From positions 1-64,000 of the forward strand of contig NZ_JARXWG010000005.1 in assembly GCF_029893105.1 (NCBI RefSeq): a stretch of DNA of 64,000 bases, given 5' to 3'. The DNA is from Parabacteroides sp. PF5-9 (GTDB lineage: Bacteria; Bacteroidota; Bacteroidia; Bacteroidales; Tannerellaceae). The first letter of the stretch is position 1. Each line of letters opens with the position of its first letter. A model generated the notes under the pieces. That model was not told the origin of the DNA. It worked only from the letters and a program-made list of their open reading frames with translations, and ran no database searches. This document shows, one piece after another, positions 1 to 8,874 of the stretch. The position numbers were made by a program, and so were the translations under genes.

Positions 1-20
1 CTATGTTTGTAAACTCTTTT

Positions 21-47
21 AAGGACCATGAGTGTTTTGGTCTTTTT
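21..47. terminator. possible hairpin terminator at the left edge
   Basis: AAGGACCA (21-28) pairs with TGGTCTTT (38-45) across an 8-nt loop and is followed by a few T residues. It would end a transcript entering from the left. The stem includes one G-T pair, so support is weak. The rest of 1-339 holds no gene I can defend. Confidence 0.3.
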
Positions 48-339
48 CGAAACTTAGAAACAGTCAAACTTGACAACCAATTTTAGGACGGGACATAATA
101 TGTCAAATAAACCGACAGCGACGTGACGGTTTATTGTTTGATATTCTCTTGTTTTTAATGCGAATTCAATATAAAAATTTATCTTCAGATTGTGGAAGAT
201 GGGAACAGTTTGTGTGATCTTTATATTGGGTAATGTTTGAAGACTTTCCGAAGGCCAAATCCCTGTGGCGTTCGCCTTCACTATCTTCACATATTCTTCG
301 GATTGAATACTTTTTCTTATAACTCAAGCTGTCTTAAGA

Positions 340-1245
340 TTAAGACGATTTTCGGTATTCCATTGGAGACATTCCAATATGTTTTTTAAAGAATTTCCCA
401 AAAGTCGATTGATCAGAGAAGTTCAATAGGTCGGCCACCTGCTGGACAGTAATCTGAGGGGTTTTCAATAAGATTTTTGCTTCAACAACCAAGGCGTCAT
501 CGATCCATTTATTGGCTGATTTCCCTGTTAATTCTTTTAATACCAGTGACAAATATTGGGGAGTTATAAATAATTTATCTGCATAAAACGTAACGACATG
601 ATGCTCCTTCACATGTTCGAAAAGTAATTGCAAGAACATATTGAGAATTTCCTCTTTGCGTGAAAGGGTCGTTCGATGCATAACGTCTTTCTTTTCGACC
701 ATAATATTGGCAATTTCCAATAAAAAACCGACAAAAGCATTTTGCATCACCTCTTTATGGAATGAATGCGTGCGCAATCTGATTTTTTCTCTTAACGCAT
801 TGAAACAGTCGGCAATATGCAAAGAGTCGTTTTGATTGAATGTTGTACACGGATTCTTGCGTAATTGCATATAATTCATCATAGAAGGGCTCCGTTTGGC
901 CGGATTACAATCTTCTAAAAATGATTTGTCAACAGCTAATAATATCCCTTTAAAGTCAGAACTTGTTTTAGCCACTTGAAAAATATGTGTCGGCATAATA
1001 ATCAAAAAACTATTCGCCCCTAGTGTATAGGGGACATAATCCAGGCTGACCTCTGTTGTGCCTTGTTGAACCAGAATCATAAACAACGCATTCAAGCGGA
1101 TGGGAGAGGTATACCCTTCATGACAAAGTTCTTGGTTTGAAACTCCTGCATCAAGATCTGTAATCGTAAACACGTCTTGAAAATTATCACTTCCTATAAT
1201 GTGATCATTCAACTCTGCCATTTCTATAATCGGGAGCTTCTCCAT
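340..1245 (-). CDS. AraC-family transcriptional regulator
   Basis: This is a 301-residue regulator with an N-terminal effector-binding part (about 1-190, cupin-like in AraC families) and a C-terminal AraC DNA-binding domain (about 215-301). The latter holds the two helix-turn-helix units, including YADKLFITPQYLSLVLKEL and a terminal QSTFGKFFKKHIGMSP signature. The reading frame is open up to 1413. I start at 1245 because MEKLPIIEMAEL begins the family-like sequence, and the 56 residues before it are basic and unlike the family. It is transcribed away from the TetR/RND efflux operon, so it may help regulate that operon; this is inferred from position only. The short AraC protein at 35907 is clearly related. 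Confidence 0.88.
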   Translation of the reverse strand: MEKLPIIEMAELNDHIIGSDNFQDVFTITDLDAGVSNQELCHEGYTSPIRLNALFMILVQQGTTEVSLDYVPYTLGANSFLIIMPTHIFQVAKTSSDFKGILLAVDKSFLEDCNPAKRSPSMMNYMQLRKNPCTTFNQNDSLHIADCFNALREKIRLRTHSFHKEVMQNAFVGFLLEIANIMVEKKDVMHRTTLSRKEEILNMFLQLLFEHVKEHHVVTFYADKLFITPQYLSLVLKELTGKSANKWIDDALVVEAKILLKTPQITVQQVADLLNFSDQSTFGKFFKKHIGMSPMEYRKSS

Positions 1246-1604
1246 TTTGCCTAATTTATTGATTTGATTATATATAGTTATAGAAAAGAGACCATAACAG
1301 TTTCGTTTTCGACCAACAAATATAGATTTATTTCTTTTAAAAGCAAAAGAAAGTCCTTTTTGTCTTTCTTTTTTGACCAATCCTGTAACAGAATAAACCT
1401 TTTCGGTTTCCAATTATTGACAGAACTTTGCCACAGGAATAAAAAAGTCAATAAAACTGTTTTTTCAATTCAGGTATTTAGTCGATAATAATCCGCTATT
1501 CGTCGATAATTCTAAGTAGATAAACGGTTTCTCTTTGTACACAGGATAGAAGAGCGATACCTTTACGGTATTAATTTTAAAGATATAAATTATGGAGTTA
1601 TAAA
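1246..1604. other. divergent intergenic region between AraC and TetR genes
   Basis: This 359-base AT-rich region separates the two divergent regulators. It contains a direct repeat GTCGATAAT at 1481-1489 and 1502-1510, spaced 21 bp start to start (two helical turns), a plausible operator. A TAnnTTTG-like sequence, TACCTTTA, lies near 1559 ahead of the TetR gene. No protein gene is supported here. Confidence 0.45.
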
Positions 1605-2222
1605 ATGACAATTGTTAAAACCCAGATCATAATAATGGCTTTGGATCTATTTTCACAGTATGGTATCAAAAGTGTGAGTATGGATGATATCGCTCGAAAC
1701 ATGGGCATTTCCAAACGTACATTATATAGTTTTTTTGATGATAAAGAGACCTTGTTAGTAGAAAGTTTACTCTACCTCAATCAACAACTCAAGCAATATT
1801 TCAAAGAATTGAAGAAAGGGACATATACTGCGGTTGATATTATTATTTTATTTCACCAAAAAGCAATGGAGCGCCCCAGATGGTACAGTCGAAAATTCTA
1901 CGAAGATCTGAAACGCTATCCCAAAGCGGTAGAGATGAAAAATGGAGAGAAAGAAGAATTCACAGAGGTTTGTATCTCACTGTTTGACAAAGGAGTAAAA
2001 GAAGGAGTATTTCAAAAAGAGGTCAATTTTGAAATTATGGCATTATTAGCCAAAGAACAATTTAAAATGCTCCACCCTTCAAAGTCATTTTCAAAACATT
2101 CCAATACGGATGTATATAATACGGTGTTATTCACTTTTCTTAGGGGAATATGCACAGATAAAGGACGGGTAATTCTGGATAGCTGGATTAGAAAAAAACA
2201 ATTGAACATCATTCAGAATTAA
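1605..2222 (+). CDS. TetR/AcrR-family regulator of the RND efflux operon
   Basis: The 205-residue protein has the typical TetR layout: an N-terminal helix-turn-helix (about residues 10-55, with LFSQYGIKSVSMDDIARNMG and SKRTLYSFFDDKETL) and a divergent helical ligand-binding domain. It lies 41 bp upstream of the tolC-like gene on the same strand. This is the usual place for a local repressor of a tripartite pump, so control of the genes at 2264-8815 is a reasonable inference. The ligand cannot be read from the sequence. Confidence 0.92.
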   Translation: MTIVKTQIIIMALDLFSQYGIKSVSMDDIARNMGISKRTLYSFFDDKETLLVESLLYLNQQLKQYFKELKKGTYTAVDIIILFHQKAMERPRWYSRKFYEDLKRYPKAVEMKNGEKEEFTEVCISLFDKGVKEGVFQKEVNFEIMALLAKEQFKMLHPSKSFSKHSNTDVYNTVLFTFLRGICTDKGRVILDSWIRKKQLNIIQN

Positions 2223-2263
2223 GGTAAAAAAGTAGATAGGTTAGAAATTTAATTTGTATTTAA

Positions 2264-3658
2264 ATGAAACGATTAGTGTGTAACAAAAAGATGATGTGGG
2301 TAGTATTATTCATACTGCCGTCTTTAGCTTTAACAACGCTCAACGCACAACAACCGATCGTGCTCGACTTGGAAAAAGCACTAGAGATTGCGTTGAGTGA
2401 AAATCCGACAGTGAAGGTCGCCGATCAGGAAATCGAGAAGAAAAAATATGCCAAAAAAGGGGCATATGCCGCTCTGTTTCCTCAAATAAGTTTTAGCGCC
2501 GATTATACACGCACGCTGAAAAAGCAGGTGATGTATATGGATTTTGACATGAGTAGTATACCTGGTATGGGTGGAGAAGAAGGAGGAGATGCTGGAGCTT
2601 CTGCCGGCAGCAACGATGGTTTCGAAGTAGGGCGTGACAACAACTGGAGCATGGGATTCTCAGCGAGTATGCCCCTGATCAATGCGTCATTATGGAAAAG
2701 CCTTGCGTTATCCGGATTAGATGTTGAGTTGGCTATAGAACAGGCTCGCTCTTCTAAAATCGATATGGTCAATCAGGTCAAGAAAGCATTCTTCGGAGTG
2801 TTGTTGGCCAATGATTCTTACGAAGTTTTTAAAGTAAGTTTCGATAATGCCATGAAGAATTACCTGGACATTAAACAGAAATATGAGCAAGGGACAGTCG
2901 CCGAATACGATCTGATTCGCGCTGATGTGACTGTTAAAAATACCGAACCGAATGTCTTACAGGCTGAGAATGCATTAGCACTGGCGAAATGGCAGTTAAA
3001 GGCACTACTGGGGATGGATCTTGATCTGTCGATTGCCTGTGAGGGTCAATTAACCGATTTTGAGTCGAATTTGCTGGGCGACTATCTATCTACTGATACC
3101 TCTTTGGGAGAGAATACCACTCTTAAACAGATGGATATTCAGGTCAATCAGTTAAAACAGACATTGACCATGCGGAAATTCGACTATTTACCGACATTAT
3201 CACTGACTTCGATGTATCAATGGAGTGCGATGAATAACGACTTTAAATTTAAAGATTACAGATGGAATCCATACTCTATTTTAGGAGTATCGCTTAGTAT
3301 TCCTCTGTTTTCGGGAGGAAGCCGTTTGAATAATGTGCGACAATCTAAAGTCTCTATGCTCCAACTCAATCTGCAAAGGGAAGATACGGAGAGAAATCTG
3401 CAGTTGGCTGTTAAGCAATATATGGATAACATGTCTACTTGTATCAAACGATTTGATGCCTCACAAAAAGGGGTCAAACAGGCTGAACGTGGCTATACCA
3501 TTGCTCAAAAACGGTATGAGACAGGAGCAGGTACTCTTCTGGAGTTAAACGATGCTGAATTGGCGATGACTCAGGCAAAGCTAAACTTTAATCAGGCCAT
3601 TTATGACTATATGGTGGCCAAATCTGATTTGGAAAAAACACTTGGTAAACAAAACTAA
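2264..3658 (+). CDS. TolC-family outer membrane efflux protein
   Basis: A 464-residue outer membrane channel of the OEP/TolC family. A signal peptide covers about residues 1-29 (hydrophobic stretch ending LNAQQ). Two repeated coiled-coil/beta halves follow; the C-terminal half ends in the typical QKRYETGAGTLLELNDAEL segment. Residues about 100-118 are an unusual Gly/Glu/Ala-rich loop (GGEEGGDAGASAGS) in the first half, probably surface exposed. It is the first structural gene of a tripartite efflux operon, and its stop lies 2 bases before the longest open frame of the adaptor. Confidence 0.93.
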   Translation: MKRLVCNKKMMWVVLFILPSLALTTLNAQQPIVLDLEKALEIALSENPTVKVADQEIEKKKYAKKGAYAALFPQISFSADYTRTLKKQVMYMDFDMSSIPGMGGEEGGDAGASAGSNDGFEVGRDNNWSMGFSASMPLINASLWKSLALSGLDVELAIEQARSSKIDMVNQVKKAFFGVLLANDSYEVFKVSFDNAMKNYLDIKQKYEQGTVAEYDLIRADVTVKNTEPNVLQAENALALAKWQLKALLGMDLDLSIACEGQLTDFESNLLGDYLSTDTSLGENTTLKQMDIQVNQLKQTLTMRKFDYLPTLSLTSMYQWSAMNNDFKFKDYRWNPYSILGVSLSIPLFSGGSRLNNVRQSKVSMLQLNLQREDTERNLQLAVKQYMDNMSTCIKRFDASQKGVKQAERGYTIAQKRYETGAGTLLELNDAELAMTQAKLNFNQAIYDYMVAKSDLEKTLGKQN

Positions 3659-3690
3659 AAATGAGAACAACAATAAAATCTGATGATAAA

Positions 3691-4710
3691 ATGAAAACGA
3701 ACAATTTGTTGAAATTGATTCCAACTGCTACAATACTTGCTTTATTGATCTCTTGTTCGGGAGGTGAAAGTAAAAATGTGGAGACAAAGGATGAAAAGGT
3801 AAAAGTAAAACTGGAAACCGTACATTTGCAAAATGTAGATCAGATTGCCGATTTTACAGCAACTGTAGAGGCCAACATTACAAACAACATAGCCCCTCAA
3901 TCACCCGTGCGTATTCAAAAATTGCATGTGGAAGTCGGTGATCATGTACGTGCCGGACAACTACTGGCCACCATGGATGCCACCAATCTGAAACAGACGC
4001 AATTGCAACTGGAGAATCTGGAGACGGAATTCAAACGCATCGATGAGCTGTATAAAGTAGGAGGAGCGTCTAAATCGGCATGGGATGCACAGAAAACGCA
4101 ATTGGAAGTCAACCGTGCCATACTCAAAAATCTGGAAGAGAACAATAAACTAACCAGTCCGATTAACGGCATTGTTACCGCTCGCAATTACGACAATGGG
4201 GATATGTACGGTGCCTCACCTGTTTATGTGGTCGAAGAGATTCGCCCGGTTAAACTGATGTTACATGTTTCGGAGCAGTATTTTGTCTATGTAAAAAAAG
4301 GGATGGATGTTCAAATCAAACTGGACGTATACGGAGATGAAGTTTTCCAAGGAAAAATACATCTGATACACCCAACAATCGATCCTAACACGCGTACTTT
4401 CCCTATTGAGGTGAGAATTAACAATAATGACGAACGTGTTCGTCCCGGAATGTTTGCACGCATTCAATTGACCTTTGGCGCATTGGATCATGTAGTTGTT
4501 CCCGACCAAGCGATTGTTAAGCAGACCGGATCAGGTGACCGCTACATTTATGTGTATAAAAACGGCGTTGTCTCCTATCAGAAAGTGGAATTAGGACGTC
4601 GCATGGGCAATCGCTATGAAGTATTATCCGGTGTTTCCGACGGAGACCGGGTAGCTATAACAGGGTTAAGCCGTTTAACAAACGGACAAGAAGTAGAGGT
4701 TGAAAACTAA
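3691..4710 (+). CDS. RND efflux periplasmic adaptor (membrane fusion) lipoprotein
   Basis: This is the MFP/HlyD-type adaptor that bridges the pump at 4726 and the channel at 2264. The signal peptide ends in a lipobox, LLISC, so the mature protein is a lipoprotein. Barrel-sandwich halves flank a coiled coil (HVEVGDHVRAGQLLATMDA ... LTSPINGIVTARNYDNGD), followed by beta-barrel and membrane-proximal domains. The frame is open from an ATG at 3661, but the ATG at 3691 gives a normal-length signal peptide, so I prefer 3691. The spacing to the pump gene is 15 bases. Confidence 0.92.
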   Translation: MKTNNLLKLIPTATILALLISCSGGESKNVETKDEKVKVKLETVHLQNVDQIADFTATVEANITNNIAPQSPVRIQKLHVEVGDHVRAGQLLATMDATNLKQTQLQLENLETEFKRIDELYKVGGASKSAWDAQKTQLEVNRAILKNLEENNKLTSPINGIVTARNYDNGDMYGASPVYVVEEIRPVKLMLHVSEQYFVYVKKGMDVQIKLDVYGDEVFQGKIHLIHPTIDPNTRTFPIEVRINNNDERVRPGMFARIQLTFGALDHVVVPDQAIVKQTGSGDRYIYVYKNGVVSYQKVELGRRMGNRYEVLSGVSDGDRVAITGLSRLTNGQEVEVEN

Positions 4711-4725
4711 GTAAAGTAGGAAAAT

Positions 4726-7700
4726 ATGAGTTTATATGGAACAGCGGTAAAAAAGCCGGTTACTACAGCTCTTGTGTTTGTGGCTGTCGTAATTATGGGA
4801 CTTTTTTCTTTAACACGATTGTCTGTTGACTTGCTGCCGGAAATCGAAACCAACATGATTATGGTGATGACGGCTTACAGTGGAGCAAGTGCCTCAGATA
4901 TAGAAATGAACGTAACAAAGCCGTTAGAGAACACACTTAATAGTGTGAGCAACTTAAAAAATATCACCTCTCAATCCAAGGAGAACATGTCTATTGTGAC
5001 ATTGGAATTTGAGTATGGTACAGATATCGACGTAGCCACCAATGACATCAGGGATAAGTTGGACATGGTGGAATCGGCTCTTCCGGATGCGGTAAATAAT
5101 CCGATTATATTCAAATTCGGTACAGACGATATTCCGATCCTGATCCTGTCGGTGACAGCGGAAGAGAGCACGAACGCTTTATACAAAATCCTGGACGAGA
5201 AGATTGCGAACCCGTTAGCACGTGTCAGCGGGGTTGGAGCGGTGTCTATTTCCGGTACTCCGATCCGTGAGTTACAGATCTATTGTGATCCTTACAAATT
5301 GGAAGCTTACGGTCTGACTATCGAAACAATCTCTTCAGTTATCGGACAAGAAAACAGAAATACCCCGGCCGGTAGCATCGATATCGGTTCCAACACCTAT
5401 TCATTGCGCGTACAAGGTGAATTTACCGATGCCAAACAGATGGAGAGCCTCGTGGTCGGAACATCGAACGGACGGACGATCTATCTGCGTGACGTTGCCC
5501 GTATTCAGGACACCGTGGAAGAACGCGCTCAGGAAGCCTACAACAATGGTGAACGCGGAGGGATGATCATTGTTCAGAAACAATCGGGTGCCAACTCTGT
5601 AGAAATTGCGAATAAGGTGAACGCCATGCTTCCGGAGTTGCAGGCCAGCTTACCTTCCGACGTCAAACTGGGTATTATTGTGGATACCTCCACGAATATT
5701 TCTAATACGATCCAGAGTTTGGTCGAAACAATCATGGTGACATTCATCATCGTTATGCTTGTCGTATTTGTCTTCCTGGGACGTTGGAGAGCTACATTTA
5801 TTATTATCCTGACTATTCCGATCTCATTGATCGCCGCTTTTGCTTATTTGCTGGCATCGGGTAATACATTAAATATTATTTCACTCAGTTCACTCTCCAT
5901 TGCTATCGGTATGGTAGTGGATGATGCTATTGTAGTTTTAGAAAACATTACCACCCATATTGAACGAGGCAGCAAACCGAAACAAGCAGCAGTACATGCA
6001 ACCAATGAGGTGGCAATCTCGGTTATTGCTTCTACATTGACCATGTTGGCGGTGTTCTTACCATTAACCATGGTAACCGGTATGGCTGGTATCTTATTTG
6101 AACAGTTAGGATGGATCGTTAGTATCATTATGATTATCTCTACTATAGCGGCATTGACACTGATACCTATGCTTTGTTCACAAATGCTTCGGTTAGATCC
6201 GAAGAAAGGGAAATTGTATACCCTGTTCTTCACTCCGATAGAAAAAGCATTGAACAAATTGGATATCTACTATGCCCGATTCTTAAGTTGGGCAGTGCGT
6301 CACAGGAAAACAGTTATCGTAGGTGCTTTTCTGATATTTATTGGAGCCATGTTTTTACTCCCGTTAGTAAAAACTGAATTCTTCCCGACTCAGGATAATG
6401 CCCGTATCGCAGTCAATGTTGAGTTGCCTATTGGAACACGACAGGAGATCACACGTGAACTGGCGATCCGGATAGACAATGAACTACGAGCAAAATATCC
6501 TGAGATTGAAGTGTCAAACTTCAGCGAAGGACAAGCCGGAGAAGATAATACCTTCGGACAGTTAAGTGCTAGTGGTACACATATCATTGAATTCAACATC
6601 AGTCTCTATAGTGTTGGTTCCCGCCTGGAGAAAAGTGGTTCTAACAGGGGATTGATTGAGATTTGTGATCTGATCCGTCAGGATCTGGCAGAATATAGTG
6701 AAATTAAAAAATACGAAGTACTTGCCGGTGGTGGTATGTCGATGGGAGGTGAAACGAGTGTAGATATTGAAATTTACGGTTTCGACTTTGAAGCGACTGA
6801 TATGGTAGCTAACCAGATTGCCGAACGTATGCGTAATTACAAAGGGACTTCGCAGGTAAACATTAGCCGTGAAGATTATATTCCGGAATACCAGGTTGAC
6901 TTCGACCGTGAAAAACTGGCATTGAACGGATTGAATGTAACGACCGCTTCGATGTATCTGCGCAACCGGATCAATGGGTCATTGGCATCACAGTATCGTG
7001 AGGATGGGGATGAATATGATATCCGTGTCCGTTATGCACCCGAATTCCGCCAATCATTGGAAAGTATAGAAAATATCATTATGTACAATAACCTGGGGCA
7101 AGGTGTTCGCATCCGCGACGTTGGTACGGTTGTTGAGCGTATGACCCCTCCGACTATCGAACGCAAAAACCGTGAACGTGTAATCACTGTTTCTGCAATG
7201 GTAGGACCTACCGCTACATTGAGTGACGTGGTGGCTGCGGCAAATAGTGAAATGCGCAGTATGGATATTCCGTCAGGTATCGGCTGGCAGCTGGGTGGTA
7301 CATATGAAGATCAACAGGATACCTTCCAGGAATTAGGTGTATTGATGCTTCTAATCATCATCCTGGTTTTCATTGTAATGGCGGCACAATTCGAGTCACT
7401 TGTCGACCCATTTGTTATTATGTTCTCCATCCCATTTGCGTTTGTGGGTGTGATTCTCGGATTGACTATTACCCAAACACCTCTTGGAGTAATGGCACTC
7501 ATCGGAGTTATCATGTTGCTGGGTATTGTGGTAAAGAACGGTATTGTGTTGATCGACTATACGATCCTCTGCCGTGAACGTGGAATGAGTATCCTTACAG
7601 CGGCTGTAGCAGCAGGAAAGTCACGTCTTCGTCCGGTGCTTATGACTACATTAACAACGGTCTTGGGGATGATCCCTATGGCTATAGGTACTGGTGAAGG

Positions 7701-7866
7701 TGCTGAAATGTGGCGCCCTATGGGGATGACAGTTGCTTGGGGATTAGCTGTATCTACATTGATTACGCTGATTATCGTACCGGTTGTATATAGTGTATTT
7801 GCCGGTAATGGGGTAAAACGCAGACGCAGAAAATTTGCCAAACTCCGTCATTTGGAAGAACTTTAA
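4726..7866 (+). CDS. HAE1-type RND efflux pump, inner membrane subunit
   Basis: The 1046-residue proton-driven transporter of the AcrB family has the usual length and 12 membrane segments in two repeats (TM1 about 12-32). TM4 has the paired acidic residues of the proton relay (GMVVDDAIVVLEN, about 395-408). TM10 has the partner lysine (GIVVKNGIVLID, about 930), matching AcrB D407/D408/K940. It works with the adaptor and channel encoded just upstream. The family exports hydrophobic drugs, bile acids or fatty acids; the substrate here cannot be inferred. Confidence 0.95.
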   Translation: MSLYGTAVKKPVTTALVFVAVVIMGLFSLTRLSVDLLPEIETNMIMVMTAYSGASASDIEMNVTKPLENTLNSVSNLKNITSQSKENMSIVTLEFEYGTDIDVATNDIRDKLDMVESALPDAVNNPIIFKFGTDDIPILILSVTAEESTNALYKILDEKIANPLARVSGVGAVSISGTPIRELQIYCDPYKLEAYGLTIETISSVIGQENRNTPAGSIDIGSNTYSLRVQGEFTDAKQMESLVVGTSNGRTIYLRDVARIQDTVEERAQEAYNNGERGGMIIVQKQSGANSVEIANKVNAMLPELQASLPSDVKLGIIVDTSTNISNTIQSLVETIMVTFIIVMLVVFVFLGRWRATFIIILTIPISLIAAFAYLLASGNTLNIISLSSLSIAIGMVVDDAIVVLENITTHIERGSKPKQAAVHATNEVAISVIASTLTMLAVFLPLTMVTGMAGILFEQLGWIVSIIMIISTIAALTLIPMLCSQMLRLDPKKGKLYTLFFTPIEKALNKLDIYYARFLSWAVRHRKTVIVGAFLIFIGAMFLLPLVKTEFFPTQDNARIAVNVELPIGTRQEITRELAIRIDNELRAKYPEIEVSNFSEGQAGEDNTFGQLSASGTHIIEFNISLYSVGSRLEKSGSNRGLIEICDLIRQDLAEYSEIKKYEVLAGGGMSMGGETSVDIEIYGFDFEATDMVANQIAERMRNYKGTSQVNISREDYIPEYQVDFDREKLALNGLNVTTASMYLRNRINGSLASQYREDGDEYDIRVRYAPEFRQSLESIENIIMYNNLGQGVRIRDVGTVVERMTPPTIERKNRERVITVSAMVGPTATLSDVVAAANSEMRSMDIPSGIGWQLGGTYEDQQDTFQELGVLMLLIIILVFIVMAAQFESLVDPFVIMFSIPFAFVGVILGLTITQTPLGVMALIGVIMLLGIVVKNGIVLIDYTILCRERGMSILTAAVAAGKSRLRPVLMTTLTTVLGMIPMAIGTGEGAEMWRPMGMTVAWGLAVSTLITLIIVPVVYSVFAGNGVKRRRRKFAKLRHLEEL

Positions 7867-7867
7867 A

Positions 7868-7948
7868 ATTAATGATGGATGGTGAATGATTAATAACACA
7901 TTTACCATTCATCATTAATAATTAATCATTAATAATTAATCATTAATA
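7868..7948. repeat. inverted repeat plus 14-bp tandem repeats before the PII-like gene
   Basis: An 18-bp imperfect inverted repeat pairs 7868-7885 with 7902-7919 (two mismatches). It runs into three tandem copies of a 14-bp unit, ATTAATCATTAATA, at 7907-7920 (one base different), 7921-7934 and 7935-7948. The array ends 9 bases before the start codon at 7958, so copy-number changes would alter the translation leader between the pump gene and the PII-like gene. Confidence 0.7.
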
Positions 7949-7957
7949 ATTAGAAGA

Positions 7958-8251
7958 ATGAAAGCTGTATTTATATCCTTTAATCAAGCATATTACGAGA
8001 TGATTCTAACCATTATGGATCGCAATAATATCCGCGGATTCACTCATTGGGAAACAGTACAAGGACGTGGCAGTAAAACCGGCGAGCCCCATTTCGGCAG
8101 TCATGCATGGCCAACACTTAATTCAGCGATCATGGCGATCGTGGATGATCAAAAGGTAGCTGGTTTTCTGGATTTACTCCATAAATTGGATAAACAGACA
8201 GAAGCACAGGGATTACGCGCTTTTGTATGGAACATCGAACAAACGATTTAA
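7958..8251 (+). CDS. PII-like small regulatory protein linked to the RND pump
   Basis: A 97-residue soluble protein. Its length and alternating pattern (MKAVFISFNQAYYEMILTI ... GRGSKTGEPHFG ... AFVWNIEQTI) fit the GlnB/CutA-like ferredoxin fold of PII-type proteins that accompany efflux pumps. I see no T-loop uridylylation tyrosine pattern, so nitrogen signalling is not implied. It lies 91 bp after the pump gene and 3 bp before the next gene. A second PII-like gene follows the second RND pump at 35397, which supports a pump-linked role, perhaps metabolite or metal sensing (inference). Confidence 0.7.
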   Translation: MKAVFISFNQAYYEMILTIMDRNNIRGFTHWETVQGRGSKTGEPHFGSHAWPTLNSAIMAIVDDQKVAGFLDLLHKLDKQTEAQGLRAFVWNIEQTI

Positions 8252-8254
8252 GCC

Positions 8255-8815
8255 ATGATCCCAAATGTAATCAGGTTCACATTAATCAGGAAGAAAGTAA
8301 GAGGATTGTTTTTAATCGCAATCCTCTCTCTTCTGTGTGGGGTCTTGGAAATATACCTGTCGCATATACTTGGCTTTGGACAGGGGAAATTTATCTTACT
8401 TCTTTTGGGATTAGTTTCTTTTTTGGTCGTCGCTTTCTGCCTGGGTAGTCTTTACCAATTGCGGAAAGAGAAATTTACAGGAATGTATATCTCTGATGAA
8501 GGGGTCAACGATATTTCTACGGGCAATAATATTGGAACAGTTTTATGGAAAGATGTTGAAAGTATCAAAATCATGTCCGATCTGGGAAAGCCGGATTGGA
8601 AATATATGGTATTGATAGTCTCTAATCCCAACGAGTATATCCAGCGGGAAATCAGCCGTAGCAAACGTAGGACACTGGACTTGAAACTACAGTATTACGG
8701 TTCTCCGATCTGTTTTTCCAACAGGGCTTTGAATTGTACCTTTGAACAGTTAAAAGACGCTATATTCTGCAAATACAATCAGTATAAAGAGACTCACTCA
8801 GAGAAAGAACAGTAA
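8255..8815 (+). CDS. STM3941-like two-TM membrane protein
   Basis: A 186-residue protein with a basic N-terminus and two hydrophobic helices (about 18-37 and 45-65), followed by a soluble PH-like domain of about 110 residues (TGMYISDEGVNDISTG ... WKDVESIKI). This resembles proteins annotated as the STM3941 family, whose function is not known. It starts 3 bases after the PII-like stop and is the last gene of the operon. The assignment rests on recalled family pattern. Confidence 0.65.
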   Translation: MIPNVIRFTLIRKKVRGLFLIAILSLLCGVLEIYLSHILGFGQGKFILLLLGLVSFLVVAFCLGSLYQLRKEKFTGMYISDEGVNDISTGNNIGTVLWKDVESIKIMSDLGKPDWKYMVLIVSNPNEYIQREISRSKRRTLDLKLQYYGSPICFSNRALNCTFEQLKDAIFCKYNQYKETHSEKEQ

Positions 8816-8861
8816 CATACAGAAAGAGGGTACCCATTGTGGATACCCTCTTTCTGTATGT
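8815..8861. terminator. bidirectional rho-independent terminator
   Basis: A perfect 18-bp stem (8815-8832 with 8844-8861) closes an 11-nt loop between the convergent genes ending at 8815 (+) and 8875 (-). It serves the RND operon on the plus strand and the ABC exporter operon on the minus strand. Confidence 0.88.
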
Positions 8862-8874
8862 TTCGGAAGAAGTA

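Noticed and set aside
54-290. 78-codon open frame on the minus strand at the left edge
   Set aside because: No signal, domain or promoter; composition looks like translated AT-rich spacer.
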